From Pseudomonadota bacterium (GTDB lineage Bacteria > Pseudomonadota > Gammaproteobacteria > Eutrophobiales > Eutrophobiaceae): a DNA stretch of 64,000 nucleotides. The translations under genes were made by a program, and so were the position numbers. Positions 27,537 to 35,717 of this stretch are shown in pieces. The stretch covers positions 310,001-374,000 of the forward strand of contig JABFGI010000002.1 in assembly GCA_013112535.1 (NCBI GenBank). The letters are read 5' to 3'. Each line of letters opens with the position of its first letter. Positions within the stretch are counted from its first letter, which is position 1. The notes below the pieces were generated by a model. It saw nothing but the letters and a program-made list of their open reading frames with translations, was not told the DNA's origin and searched no databases.

Positions 27537-28181
27537 TCAATGTTTTACATATTTCTTCTTATCTTTCCACTCGCAATAGTCAAATATCAGACAACTATCA
27601 CATTTGGGATTACGAGCAATACAAGTATACCTTCCATGTAAAATCAGCCAATGATGTGCATCTCGTTTAAATTCATCAGGGACAAATTTTAATAGTCTCT
27701 TTTCAACTTCAACAACATTTTTCCCGGGTGCTATACCGGTACGATTAGATACACGGAAAATATGAGTATCAACAGCAATGGTTGGTTCACCGAATGCCGT
27801 ATTCAAAATCACGTTGGCCGTTTTCCTGCCGACACCAGGCAGACTTTCCAGCGCTTCTCGATCCTGGGGAACAATACCATTGTATTTTTCATTCAAAATT
27901 CGGCAAGTCTCAATTATATTTTTTGCTTTATTATTATAGAGCCCAATCGTTTTTATATAGGATTTCAGCTTCGTTAAACCAAGAGCAAAAATTGCTTCTG
28001 GTGTGTTAGCCACTGCATAGAGTTTTTTTGTCGCCTTATTAACACCAACATCGGTTGCCTGCGCCGAAAGAATAACCGCTATTAATAATTCAAAAGGTGA
28101 TTGATAAACTAACTCTGTCGTCGGCGACGGATTCTGTTCACGCAATATTTTGAATATGTTAGTTCGTTTTTCTTTATTCAA
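27537..28181 (-). CDS. nth: Endonuclease III
   Basis: Base-excision-repair DNA glycosylase/AP lyase for oxidised pyrimidines, 214 residues. The helix-hairpin-helix LPGVGRKTAN contains the catalytic Lys120, and the catalytic Asp138 is in IAVDTHIFR. Both positions are identical to the E. coli enzyme. Near the C terminus four Cys (CIARNPKCDSCLIFDYC) hold the [4Fe-4S] cluster. The RnfE-like gene lies 11 bases upstream on the same strand, which mirrors the rnfE-nth order of E. coli. Confidence 0.96.
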   Translation of the reverse strand: MNKEKRTNIFKILREQNPSPTTELVYQSPFELLIAVILSAQATDVGVNKATKKLYAVANTPEAIFALGLTKLKSYIKTIGLYNNKAKNIIETCRILNEKYNGIVPQDREALESLPGVGRKTANVILNTAFGEPTIAVDTHIFRVSNRTGIAPGKNVVEVEKRLLKFVPDEFKRDAHHWLILHGRYTCIARNPKCDSCLIFDYCEWKDKKKYVKH

Positions 28182-28192
28182 TGCCTGAAACT

Positions 28193-28732
28193 CTATTTTT
28201 GCTTAATCTTTTTTTCATTTAAAAAGTTTGTTGCCGCACACAAAAATCCGAACAGGAAAAGAAAACCGGCAGGAGAAGTAAGAAGTGGAACTTCATCTGC
28301 TAATTCTCGTATAAAACCAAACACGACAAAAAATAATAAAGCAGCACACGCAACTTTAATTACGCGGTGTAGAATAGATTTATAATCTGGCATAAAGAAT
28401 ATCGATTTGTTAACAGATAAGACCAGACAGTTGATTAGCAAAAGCGGTAGAAACACTCCGGTTTTATCAACAAAAGAATAAGCTTCAGCTTCAAGCAACA
28501 TCTTTGCTACTGTTAGCAAAGAAACACTGGTAATCAGCACAAAAACCAATTGCTGTTGAGGTAGAGAGAAATTTTTACGAGAAAAACAGATGATCGAAGT
28601 AAGCAATAAGATCAGCGTAAACGTCAGTAGCCCAAGCTTAAAGCCGAAATACAATGAAGAAACGCTCATAACTAAAGGCGCAAAGGCCAAAAGTCCTTTT
28701 AGCAAGTTATCGTCTTGAATATTATAAACCAC
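28193..28732 (-). CDS. Orphan RnfE/NqrD-like membrane protein lacking a cluster-binding Cys
   Basis: A 179-residue membrane protein with about six hydrophobic segments. It aligns by eye with RnfE/NqrD family proteins: LLAFAPLVMSVSSLYFGFKLGL, EAYSFVDKTGVFLPLLLINC and FGFIRELADE. It is shorter than the usual 200-230 residues. In this family a Cys in the first membrane helix (LLGLCPLLA in E. coli RnfE) and one in NC(I/L)V bind an iron-sulfur cluster at the subunit interface. Here the first is Ala18, while Cys102 remains. No other rnf gene is in the window. It sits beside nth where intact rnfE is expected, so it may be a degenerate or repurposed remnant. Confidence 0.65.
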   Translation of the reverse strand: MVYNIQDDNLLKGLLAFAPLVMSVSSLYFGFKLGLLTFTLILLLTSIICFSRKNFSLPQQQLVFVLITSVSLLTVAKMLLEAEAYSFVDKTGVFLPLLLINCLVLSVNKSIFFMPDYKSILHRVIKVACAALLFFVVFGFIRELADEVPLLTSPAGFLFLFGFLCAATNFLNEKKIKQK

Positions 28733-28809
28733 GTAAAATGAGCCACCTGTAAAAAGGACTCATTCTATTTTATTTACTATTAATCCGCACCTGAAATAGA
28801 GTAATTACA

Positions 28810-28834
28810 TCAGGAAAGCTATGGAGCTTCCTGA
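28810..28834 (-). terminator. Candidate hairpin after the small unknown gene
   Basis: TCAGGAAAGCT (28810-28820) and AGCTTCCTGA (28825-28834) pair over ten bases with one bulged A around a 4-base loop. No T-run follows on the minus strand, so a terminator role is uncertain. Confidence 0.3.
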
Positions 28835-28870
28835 CAAACCCGTTAAACAGGCTTAATACTACTTTAAGTG

Positions 28871-29122
28871 TCATGCCGCCTGAAACCGGGATTCAATAAC
28901 ACTGGTTAATGTTTGCATATCATCAGAAACTACCGCACCGGATTGAAGCGCATGAATTGAACCATCGACAGATATATTATTTAGATCATCATCAAGACCG
29001 GAAATTTTTTCTATTTTTCCTATACCTCGTTTCTTATCTATTATTATCTTCCATAAATATCCACGAGAATCACCTATTGCTCTAATTTCAATTCCATCGC
29101 TATTATCAAAAGAACTTATCAT
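28871..29122 (-). CDS. Small protein of unknown function
   Basis: A charged, acidic protein of about 83 residues with no membrane segment and no family that I recognise. The start ATG at 29122 is preceded by GAGGTG at a good distance; an ATG four codons earlier has none. The sequence (GIEIRAIGDSRGYLWKIIIDKKRG) suggests a small beta-rich fold. It is alone on its transcript, with a possible stem-loop (28810-28834) after it. It is divergent from the metallophosphoesterase gene. Confidence 0.55.
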   Translation of the reverse strand: MISSFDNSDGIEIRAIGDSRGYLWKIIIDKKRGIGKIEKISGLDDDLNNISVDGSIHALQSGAVVSDDMQTLTSVIESRFQAA

Positions 29123-29320
29123 CACACACCTCATGGTTTTAATATAAGTTATACTTTAATTGTAGTTCGTGACCATTTAGTAAAAAGCTGATTAAAGTTT
29201 TATGACATATATCTTTTTAATAAAACGGTCACAAAGCTTCATGATCACGTCATATTTCCTAATATTTAACTGTCACACATTATCTGCATAGTCTCGCTAA
29301 CATATATACGAGATGTTAAT

Positions 29321-30112
29321 ATGAATAATGTTTATCCGTCGAACAAAGTAAAAGTAAACGCTGTTTTTATCTCTGATGTTCACCTTGGTTTTCCCGGTTG
29401 TAGTGCAAAATTTCTTCTTGATTTCTTACGTCATGTTGAATGCAAAAAAATTTATCTTGTCGGAGACATAATAGATTTTTTATACATGAGAAAAAAAATG
29501 TATTGGCCACAGGAGCACAACGATGTCATTCGTACTATCCTTGGGAAAGCCAAACATGGTACAGAAGTTATCTATGTGCCAGGTAATCATGATGAACCTG
29601 TAAGAATGCATGAAGATACGGTACTAGGTAACGTATTAGTCAAAAATGAAATCATACACACGACAATTGAAGGTAAACGCTTTCTTGTTTTGCACGGAGA
29701 TCAGTTTGATAGTGTTGTTAAATATTCACCTCTTTTAGCTTTAATTGGCAGTAAGTTATACGAATATTTATTAAAAGCAAATCGTGCCGTTAGTTATATT
29801 CGATATCAACTCGGGCTTCCCTATTGGTCGCTTGCTGCGGCACTAAAACATAAAGTCAAAGGCGCAGTAAATTACATCAGCAACTTTGAGACGGCTGTTT
29901 CACAAATGGCAAAACAACAAAAAGTTGACGGCATGATTTGCGGCCATATTCATCGAGCTGAAATAAGAGAGATTGATGATGTTCTTTATTGTAATTGCGG
30001 TGACTGGGTTGAAAGCTGTACTGCCCTGATTGAAAACAAGGATGGTAGTCTGGAAATTTTACACTGGACCGAACAATATGAATCAGTAAAAAAACTGGCG
30101 ACAGCAGCATGA
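29321..30112 (+). CDS. Metallophosphoesterase, UDP-2,3-diacylglucosamine diphosphatase-like
   Basis: A 263-residue calcineurin-like phosphoesterase. All metal-ligand motifs are seen: ISDVHLG, LVGDIIDF, VPGNHDE, LHGDQFD and CGHIHRAE. The set resembles LpxH-like and YbbF-like enzymes, but true LpxH is about 240 residues and in other loci, so the substrate is left open. The glycosyltransferase gene overlaps its stop codon in ATGA. A glycosyltransferase/phosphoesterase pair suggests glycolipid or cell-envelope metabolism. Confidence 0.82.
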   Translation: MNNVYPSNKVKVNAVFISDVHLGFPGCSAKFLLDFLRHVECKKIYLVGDIIDFLYMRKKMYWPQEHNDVIRTILGKAKHGTEVIYVPGNHDEPVRMHEDTVLGNVLVKNEIIHTTIEGKRFLVLHGDQFDSVVKYSPLLALIGSKLYEYLLKANRAVSYIRYQLGLPYWSLAAALKHKVKGAVNYISNFETAVSQMAKQQKVDGMICGHIHRAEIREIDDVLYCNCGDWVESCTALIENKDGSLEILHWTEQYESVKKLATAA

Positions 30113-31128
30113 GCAAAATGAAAATTGTGATTGCAACGGATGCATGGGCACCACAAATTAACGGGGTTGTTACCACTTTAGGAAAAATGGGTGAAGAACT
30201 CACGCAAATTGGTAATGACGTTAAATATATTACTCCCAAAGAGTTTAAAACATTCCCTTGCCCAAGCTATCCCAGTATTCGTCTGGCAATATTACCAAAG
30301 AAAAAAGTTCGCATGATACTTGATGACTTTAAACCGGATATTGTACACATCGCGACGGAAGGACCTCTTGGGCAGGCAGCGCGTTCGTATTGTCTTAAAA
30401 ACAATTTAAAGTTTACGACATCGTATCATACACAATTTCCTGAATACGTTCGCTTACGCGCACCGATTCCGGTTGCCTGGATTTATACTTTTCTTCGGCG
30501 CTTTCATAAACAAGCTTCCAGAACGATGGTGCCTACACCATCCCAGCAACAAAAACTGATTGATAGAAATTTTTCTAATGTGGTTGTCTGGCCCCGTGGT
30601 GTTGATACAGAATTATTTAAACCACGTGCGAAAGATTTTATTGATGCAAAAAGACCTGTTTCCATGTACATGGGGCGTGTTGCCGTTGAAAAAAATATTG
30701 AGGCTTTTCTTGAGCTGGATCTTTCAGGCACTAAATATGTTATCGGTGATGGTCCGGATCTACCTGCGCTTAAAAAAAAATATCCTGATGTAAAATTCAC
30801 CGGCTTTAAACGTGGTAAAGAGCTGGCCCAATATTTAGCAGCAGCAGATGTCTTTGTCTTTCCCAGTTTAACCGATACATACGGACTGGTTATGTTAGAA
30901 GCAATGGCTTGTGGTGTTCCCGTTGCCGCTTTCCCGGTAACGGGTCCTATCGATGTTGTTGTACAAGGTAAAACCGGCATCCTTGATAAAGATCTTAACA
31001 AAGCGGTATTAGAGGCATTGGAGTTAAATCCACAAGATTGTATAGCTTATGCCAAAAGCAAATCATGGCGTAGTTGTGCAAAAACGTTTTTTAATCATCT
31101 TGAACCAAATTTAGTCTCTGCAAAATAA
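30109..31128 (+). CDS. GT4-family glycosyltransferase
   Basis: A 339-residue GT-B fold transferase. The N-terminal domain starts with MKIVIATDAWAPQINGVVTTL and contains FKPDIVHIATEGPLGQAA and SYHTQFPEYVRLR. The C-terminal domain has YMGRVAVEKNIEAFLELD and the nucleotide-sugar box VFPSLTDTYGLVMLEAMACGVPVAAFP with its E-x7-E pattern. This combination is found in alpha-mannosyl- and sulfoquinovosyl-type transferases to lipids. The acceptor is unknown. Four-base overlap (ATGA) with the phosphoesterase gene. Confidence 0.87.
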   Translation: MSKMKIVIATDAWAPQINGVVTTLGKMGEELTQIGNDVKYITPKEFKTFPCPSYPSIRLAILPKKKVRMILDDFKPDIVHIATEGPLGQAARSYCLKNNLKFTTSYHTQFPEYVRLRAPIPVAWIYTFLRRFHKQASRTMVPTPSQQQKLIDRNFSNVVVWPRGVDTELFKPRAKDFIDAKRPVSMYMGRVAVEKNIEAFLELDLSGTKYVIGDGPDLPALKKKYPDVKFTGFKRGKELAQYLAAADVFVFPSLTDTYGLVMLEAMACGVPVAAFPVTGPIDVVVQGKTGILDKDLNKAVLEALELNPQDCIAYAKSKSWRSCAKTFFNHLEPNLVSAK

Positions 31129-31188
31129 TAAATTAGAAATACCTGACTTTTTTCTGCGATAATGGACTTTTAATCTCAGATATACACA

Positions 31189-32064
31189 ATGAAACTGGTT
31201 AGCTATCTTTATAATAATACATGCTCTGTTGGTGCTGTTACCGAAAAAGGTATTTGCCCTGCTCCTGAAAAATATAATGGTCATAATGGCATGGTCCGTT
31301 TTTTACAGGATGGTGAGCAAGCCATTAATGGATTAAATGATTTAATAAATAATAAGCCAACATTCATTCCGCTTGATGAATGTCAATTGTTATCACCGAT
31401 AGCAAAACCTGATAAATTTTTTGGTGTGGCATTAAATTATTCCGATCACATTGAAGAAACCGGATTAGAAAAACCGGAATACCCGACTTTTTTTAATAAA
31501 CAAAACAGTTGTGTAATTGGAACAGGCGAAGCCATTCATTTACCCAAAGTTTCTGAAAAGCTTGACTATGAAGGTGAGCTGGGTGTGGTTATTGGTAAAC
31601 GTTGCCGGAATATTTCCCGTGAACAGGCTAAAAGTGTCATTGCCGGTTATACCATTGTGAATGATGTTACTGTCCGTGATTGGCAAATGCGTTCGCATAC
31701 CTGGACGCTGGGTAAATCATTCGATACTCACGGCCCTTGTGGCCCATGGATTGTAACGCCGGATGAAATTGGCGATCCACACAATCTCAATATCAAAACC
31801 TGGGTCAATGAAGATTTACGACAAAACTTTAGTACCAAATATTTGGTATTTGACTGTTATTACCTGGTTGAATACTTGTCACAAGTCATGACACTGGAAC
31901 CGGGTGATATAATTGCCACGGGGACCAGCAGTGGTGTCGGTGTAAAAATGAAACCACGTGGTTATATGAAAGCTGGAGATGAAGTAAGAATTGACATTGA
32001 GAATATTGGGACGTTAGTTAATCCTATTATTGACGAACCGGATTCAACCCGGTTTATTCAATAG
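31189..32064 (+). CDS. Fumarylacetoacetate hydrolase family protein
   Basis: A 291-residue protein. A short N-terminal domain (about 1-70) precedes the FAH fold (about 72-285). Metal and active-site motifs are visible: FFGVALNYSDHIEETG, DYEGELGVVIGKRC (E-x-E ligand) and YTIVNDVTVRDWQ. LGKSFDTHGPCGPWIVTPDE and PGDIIATGTSSGVG follow. Members cleave or isomerise 2-oxo acids such as fumarylpyruvate, oxaloacetate or 2-hydroxyhepta-2,4-diene-1,7-dioate. The exact substrate cannot be given. It stands alone and ends 3 bases before the convergent LON-domain gene. Confidence 0.86.
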   Translation: MKLVSYLYNNTCSVGAVTEKGICPAPEKYNGHNGMVRFLQDGEQAINGLNDLINNKPTFIPLDECQLLSPIAKPDKFFGVALNYSDHIEETGLEKPEYPTFFNKQNSCVIGTGEAIHLPKVSEKLDYEGELGVVIGKRCRNISREQAKSVIAGYTIVNDVTVRDWQMRSHTWTLGKSFDTHGPCGPWIVTPDEIGDPHNLNIKTWVNEDLRQNFSTKYLVFDCYYLVEYLSQVMTLEPGDIIATGTSSGVGVKMKPRGYMKAGDEVRIDIENIGTLVNPIIDEPDSTRFIQ

Positions 32065-32067
32065 CAA

Positions 32068-32658
32068 TTAAGAAAGGGTGAGATCACCCGCATCAATTTT
32101 CTCTAACAAACTTTGCATGTAATCAAAGCGACGTAGTGCATTATCCATTTCTAATAGTGCTTGTTTTGATGACATTTCAAATGGTAGTAATTCAGCCAAA
32201 CGTTCACTAACCCAGTTTGCATCTTCAAAGCGTTCTGATTCAGCAAGAAAAGGTAATTCATAGCGGTTACCTATCTCTTTCAATAGAGCCGAAAAATTTA
32301 AATATTCTTCAGGTATAAGCTCGTCATCATCATCAAGGAATGTAACCTCACCAACACACAAATTATCCGGCTGTATATCAAAACTTTCCACTTTAAAACG
32401 GCGCTGCCCCTTTACTGTAATTCCAAGTAAGCCATCATCTGTATTATCCCAATCAATTATTTTTACTTCGGTTCCCATTGGGAAAAATTTAGCTGGTTTG
32501 CCTGCTTCCTCGCCTTCTTCAATTAAACAAATGCCAAAACCACTATCTTGACGTAAGCATTCACTTATCATATCAATATAACGTGGTTCAAATATCCTGA
32601 GAGGAAGTTCTCCTTCAGGAAAGACAACGGTGTTTAAAGGAAATAAGGGAGTTTTCAT
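32068..32658 (-). CDS. LON substrate-binding domain protein
   Basis: A 196-residue protein that is essentially one Lon N-terminal domain without the ATPase and protease parts. Typical motifs are TPLFPLNTVVFPEGELPLRIFEPRYIDMI, FGICLIEEGEEAG and LLGITVKGQRRFKV. Stand-alone LON-domain proteins are common in Gammaproteobacteria, and their role is unclear. It lies 9 bases after mpl on the same strand and is probably cotranscribed with it. Confidence 0.88.
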   Translation of the reverse strand: MKTPLFPLNTVVFPEGELPLRIFEPRYIDMISECLRQDSGFGICLIEEGEEAGKPAKFFPMGTEVKIIDWDNTDDGLLGITVKGQRRFKVESFDIQPDNLCVGEVTFLDDDDELIPEEYLNFSALLKEIGNRYELPFLAESERFEDANWVSERLAELLPFEMSSKQALLEMDNALRRFDYMQSLLEKIDAGDLTLS

Positions 32659-32667
32659 ATAATAATA

Positions 32668-34020
32668 TTAGCTCAATGCCTCGATTAGCTTTTTATGAAT
32701 GCTACCAAATCCACCATTACTCATAATCACTATTTGATCTCCCGCCTGATGCTGCTTAGTTATCAAACTCACAATGTCGTCTATATCTTTGAAGACTCGA
32801 CAGCGTTCGCCAAGTTCAACCATATGCTCAGCAATATCCCAGCCGACATTATAAGCTTGAAAAAGCAATATTTGATCCGCTTTCTGGAAAGACGCTGCCA
32901 GCGTATTGGCGTGAACCCCCATACGCATCGTATTTGAGCGAGGTTCCATTATCGCAATAAGCCGTGCGTTACCAGCATGTTGACGTAAGGCCTCCAGTGT
33001 TCTGGATATGGCAGTTGGATGATGAGCAAAATCATCATAAATACGAGTGTCGCCAGACTCGAAAATACACTCTAATCGACGCTTAACCGATTTAAATTCA
33101 GATAAGGCTGCACATGCCTTATCTACAGGTACACCAACATGCTCTGCGGCAATGATTGCCGCTAAAGCGTTATTAGCATTATGCTCACCAATCAAAAGCC
33201 AATTCACCTCACCCATCTCTTTGCCTTTTTGCGACACCTTGAAATGACTGAAATCGTTATTCCGGGCAGTTATTGTCCAGTTAGCACTTACTTCGCCGAA
33301 ACACTCTATTTCTGACCAACACCCCATATCCAGTACATTTTTCACTTGTTCATCATTTTCAGGATAAATTATTCTTGCTTGTTGAGGCATAATACGCAGC
33401 AAATGGTGAAATTCGCGTCTGATAGCGGCAATATCTTGAAAGATGTCAGCATGATCGAACTCAATATTATTAATAATTAAGGTTTTAGGGTGATAATGGA
33501 CAAATTTTGAACGTTTATCAGAAAAAGCTGTGTCATATTCGTCAGCTTCGATAACAAAATAGTCAGAATCAGTGTAACGTGCTGATATTCCAAAGTTTTC
33601 TGCTACACCACCAATTAAAAATCCCGGGTTAAGCCCTGCATATTCCAGTATCCAGCTTAAAATTGTCGTCGTCGTTGTTTTACCATGTGTGCCGGATACA
33701 CCTAATACATGTTTATCCTTCAAAACACCTTGATAGAGCCATTCAGGGCCTGAGATGTAAGGAATTTGCTGGTTTAGAACATGTTCAAGTGCAGGGTTGC
33801 CGCGTGAAATAGTATTGCCAACAACGACCAAATCAGGGAGTGGATCGAGATGCCCTTCTTCATATCCCTGCATTAATGCAATACCTGCCTGCTCAAGCTG
33901 ATCACTCATTGGTGGATAAACATTTTGATCAGAACCAGTGACTTGATGCCCCAGTCTTCGCGCAATCTGGGCAATCCCGCCCATAAATGTGCCACAAATT
34001 CCAAGAATGTGGATATGCAT
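32668..34020 (-). CDS. mpl: UDP-N-acetylmuramate:L-Ala-gamma-D-Glu-meso-DAP ligase
   Basis: Murein-recycling ligase that attaches the recovered tripeptide to UDP-MurNAc, 450 residues. The Rossmann start MHIHILGICGTFMGG and the ATP site GVSGTHGKTTTTT are those of Mpl. The family-specific YDDFAHHPTAI is present near residue 320. It differs from MurC in the GTFMGG sequence and in operon context. Its start shares one base with the stop of the upstream membrane protein (TAATG). Confidence 0.95.
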   Translation of the reverse strand: MHIHILGICGTFMGGIAQIARRLGHQVTGSDQNVYPPMSDQLEQAGIALMQGYEEGHLDPLPDLVVVGNTISRGNPALEHVLNQQIPYISGPEWLYQGVLKDKHVLGVSGTHGKTTTTTILSWILEYAGLNPGFLIGGVAENFGISARYTDSDYFVIEADEYDTAFSDKRSKFVHYHPKTLIINNIEFDHADIFQDIAAIRREFHHLLRIMPQQARIIYPENDEQVKNVLDMGCWSEIECFGEVSANWTITARNNDFSHFKVSQKGKEMGEVNWLLIGEHNANNALAAIIAAEHVGVPVDKACAALSEFKSVKRRLECIFESGDTRIYDDFAHHPTAISRTLEALRQHAGNARLIAIMEPRSNTMRMGVHANTLAASFQKADQILLFQAYNVGWDIAEHMVELGERCRVFKDIDDIVSLITKQHQAGDQIVIMSNGGFGSIHKKLIEALS

Positions 34021-34565
34021 TAGTTTGTCTCCATAGGCACGATTGCTGACGTGAAACTAAAGATAATCCAGATATAGGTAATTGCCAGAAACAGAGCTAT
34101 AGCAAAATTAATTTCAAGCGCATGTCGTAATATGTGAGCCATGATTGCAATATTCCAACATGACAATGCGGCCAGTAACAATAAACCGATATTTTGAAAA
34201 GTACTCAATTCAACTTCGTTTAATTCTCCAACGCCCAACAGAATATAAATCGGGAAAGCAAGAATACTAATAATAATTCCCGTACCTACCAATGCGGTAA
34301 CTGTTTGAGTCCAACGGGATGATTTACCACTCGCTTGTAATACCGCCAACGTGAAAACCATGATAAGTACAAGTTCTACAGTGCCAACAACAATAGCGCT
34401 CTCTATTGGTTGAGACAAACTGGCTAGCCAGATCGAAAGCAAACCATAAACAATAGCGCAAAGTGTTAACAAATTTCTCGATTCAGGAATATCTTGAGGA
34501 CGTTTAACTAAACGGCAAATATCGAAAAATGCTAAAAAAAGCACTTTAGCTATAGATAATATCAA
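34020..34565 (-). CDS. Polytopic membrane protein of unknown function
   Basis: A 181-residue protein with five predicted membrane segments (for example LLTLCAIVYGLLSIWLASL, VVGTVELVLIMVFTLAVLQ and LFLAITYIWIIFSFTSAIV). It resembles small Yip1-like or DUF membrane proteins, but no confident family match can be made by eye. The start is TTG at 34565 with AAGGG about 10 bases upstream. It overlaps mpl by one base, so it is cotranscribed with it. Confidence 0.65.
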   Translation of the reverse strand: MILSIAKVLFLAFFDICRLVKRPQDIPESRNLLTLCAIVYGLLSIWLASLSQPIESAIVVGTVELVLIMVFTLAVLQASGKSSRWTQTVTALVGTGIIISILAFPIYILLGVGELNEVELSTFQNIGLLLLAALSCWNIAIMAHILRHALEINFAIALFLAITYIWIIFSFTSAIVPMETN

Positions 34566-34690
34566 TTTTGGAAAACCCTTAATAAATCATGTTGAGATTC
34601 TATGCACATATTACAGCATCTCAATCATTCTTTAATGCTTATTCTTGATTTTCCGTAAATGTATAGAAAGTTTAATCGTACTAACACAAC

Positions 34691-35581
34691 CTATGAAGCA
34701 TTCTTAATTCCACATCTAGAGCAAAAATTATCATTTAAATTAATCTCTGCATTACATTCACGACAATGTTGATGACGGTTTAATTCCTGTTCAATACCAC
34801 AATAAGGACAATAACCGTATTCATCAGAAAATTTATTCATACAATTATTACAAGCATGAGTTCTATTTACGATTTGTGAAACTTTGACAGAAATAACACC
34901 GGTTAACATAGCAAAAATAGTAATTCCCGTTACCATCAAAATGGAAGCTATTATCTTGCCACCTGTTGTAACCGGCACGATATCGCCATACCCTACCGTC
35001 GTCATAGTAACCAGACTCCACCAACTTCCTATAAAGGCGTTATCTATAATGTCAGGTTCTATTGCATGGATAATGTTTCCGGAAATAGCAATCACAATAA
35101 GTATCGTAACAGCAACGACCAGGATTATTTCGATAGTATCCTGAAGAGAAGAAAGAAAAAGATGTAATGCTTTAAGATAACGAATTAACTTTAATAAACG
35201 TATGACTCGAAGTAAACGTATAGCTAATGTTGCATTACCCATTAATAGCAATGGCAACCAGGTGAGCAGATCTATTAAACCATAAAAGCTGAGCATATAG
35301 GCAACTGGTCTTCGGGCAACAACAACTCGCAAGATGTATTCTATTGCAAAAGCACCAGTGATAATTAACTCTGCCAGTTCAATATAGCTTCTTGTAGAAG
35401 AGGAAATGTTGTCTAGCGTTCCAATCATGGATAAGACCACAGTCATAACAATGACGAATATTCCCAACAGATTAACCTTTCGACCCAGACGACTATCTAA
35501 ATCAAATAACGCCGCATTTAGATAACGTTTAATCGGATTTTCTATATAGGTACTGTAGTGTTGTTTTTCAGACAAATGCAT
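34691..35581 (-). CDS. Voltage-gated-type potassium channel with C-terminal zinc ribbons
   Basis: A 296-residue ion channel with six membrane helices. The fourth helix has the voltage-sensor pattern of basic residues every third position (IRLLRVIRLLKLIRYLK, about 121-137). The pore has the potassium filter TVGYGD at 195-200. After the last helix comes a tail of about 50 residues with two zinc-ribbon units: Cys 244, 247, 258, 261 and Cys 273, 276, 287, 290. Such a tail is unusual for a channel and may sense metal or redox state. It stands alone between two gaps. Confidence 0.88.
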   Translation of the reverse strand: MHLSEKQHYSTYIENPIKRYLNAALFDLDSRLGRKVNLLGIFVIVMTVVLSMIGTLDNISSSTRSYIELAELIITGAFAIEYILRVVVARRPVAYMLSFYGLIDLLTWLPLLLMGNATLAIRLLRVIRLLKLIRYLKALHLFLSSLQDTIEIILVVAVTILIVIAISGNIIHAIEPDIIDNAFIGSWWSLVTMTTVGYGDIVPVTTGGKIIASILMVTGITIFAMLTGVISVKVSQIVNRTHACNNCMNKFSDEYGYCPYCGIEQELNRHQHCRECNAEINLNDNFCSRCGIKNAS

Positions 35582-35717
35582 TCCTGTCCGGCCCTTTTTA
35601 AACCTGATGACACAGGTATCGGCGAACGAAACGATTTCTTAAATAAAGATTTACAGAATTGATGGATTTACAAAGTACGCAGCTAATTAATTTCTAATTC
35701 AAACAACGATATTTTTT

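Noticed and set aside
30504..31001. Open frame of 165 codons opposite the glycosyltransferase gene
   Set aside because: The plus strand carries all GT4 motifs; the antisense frame has no domain or start signal.
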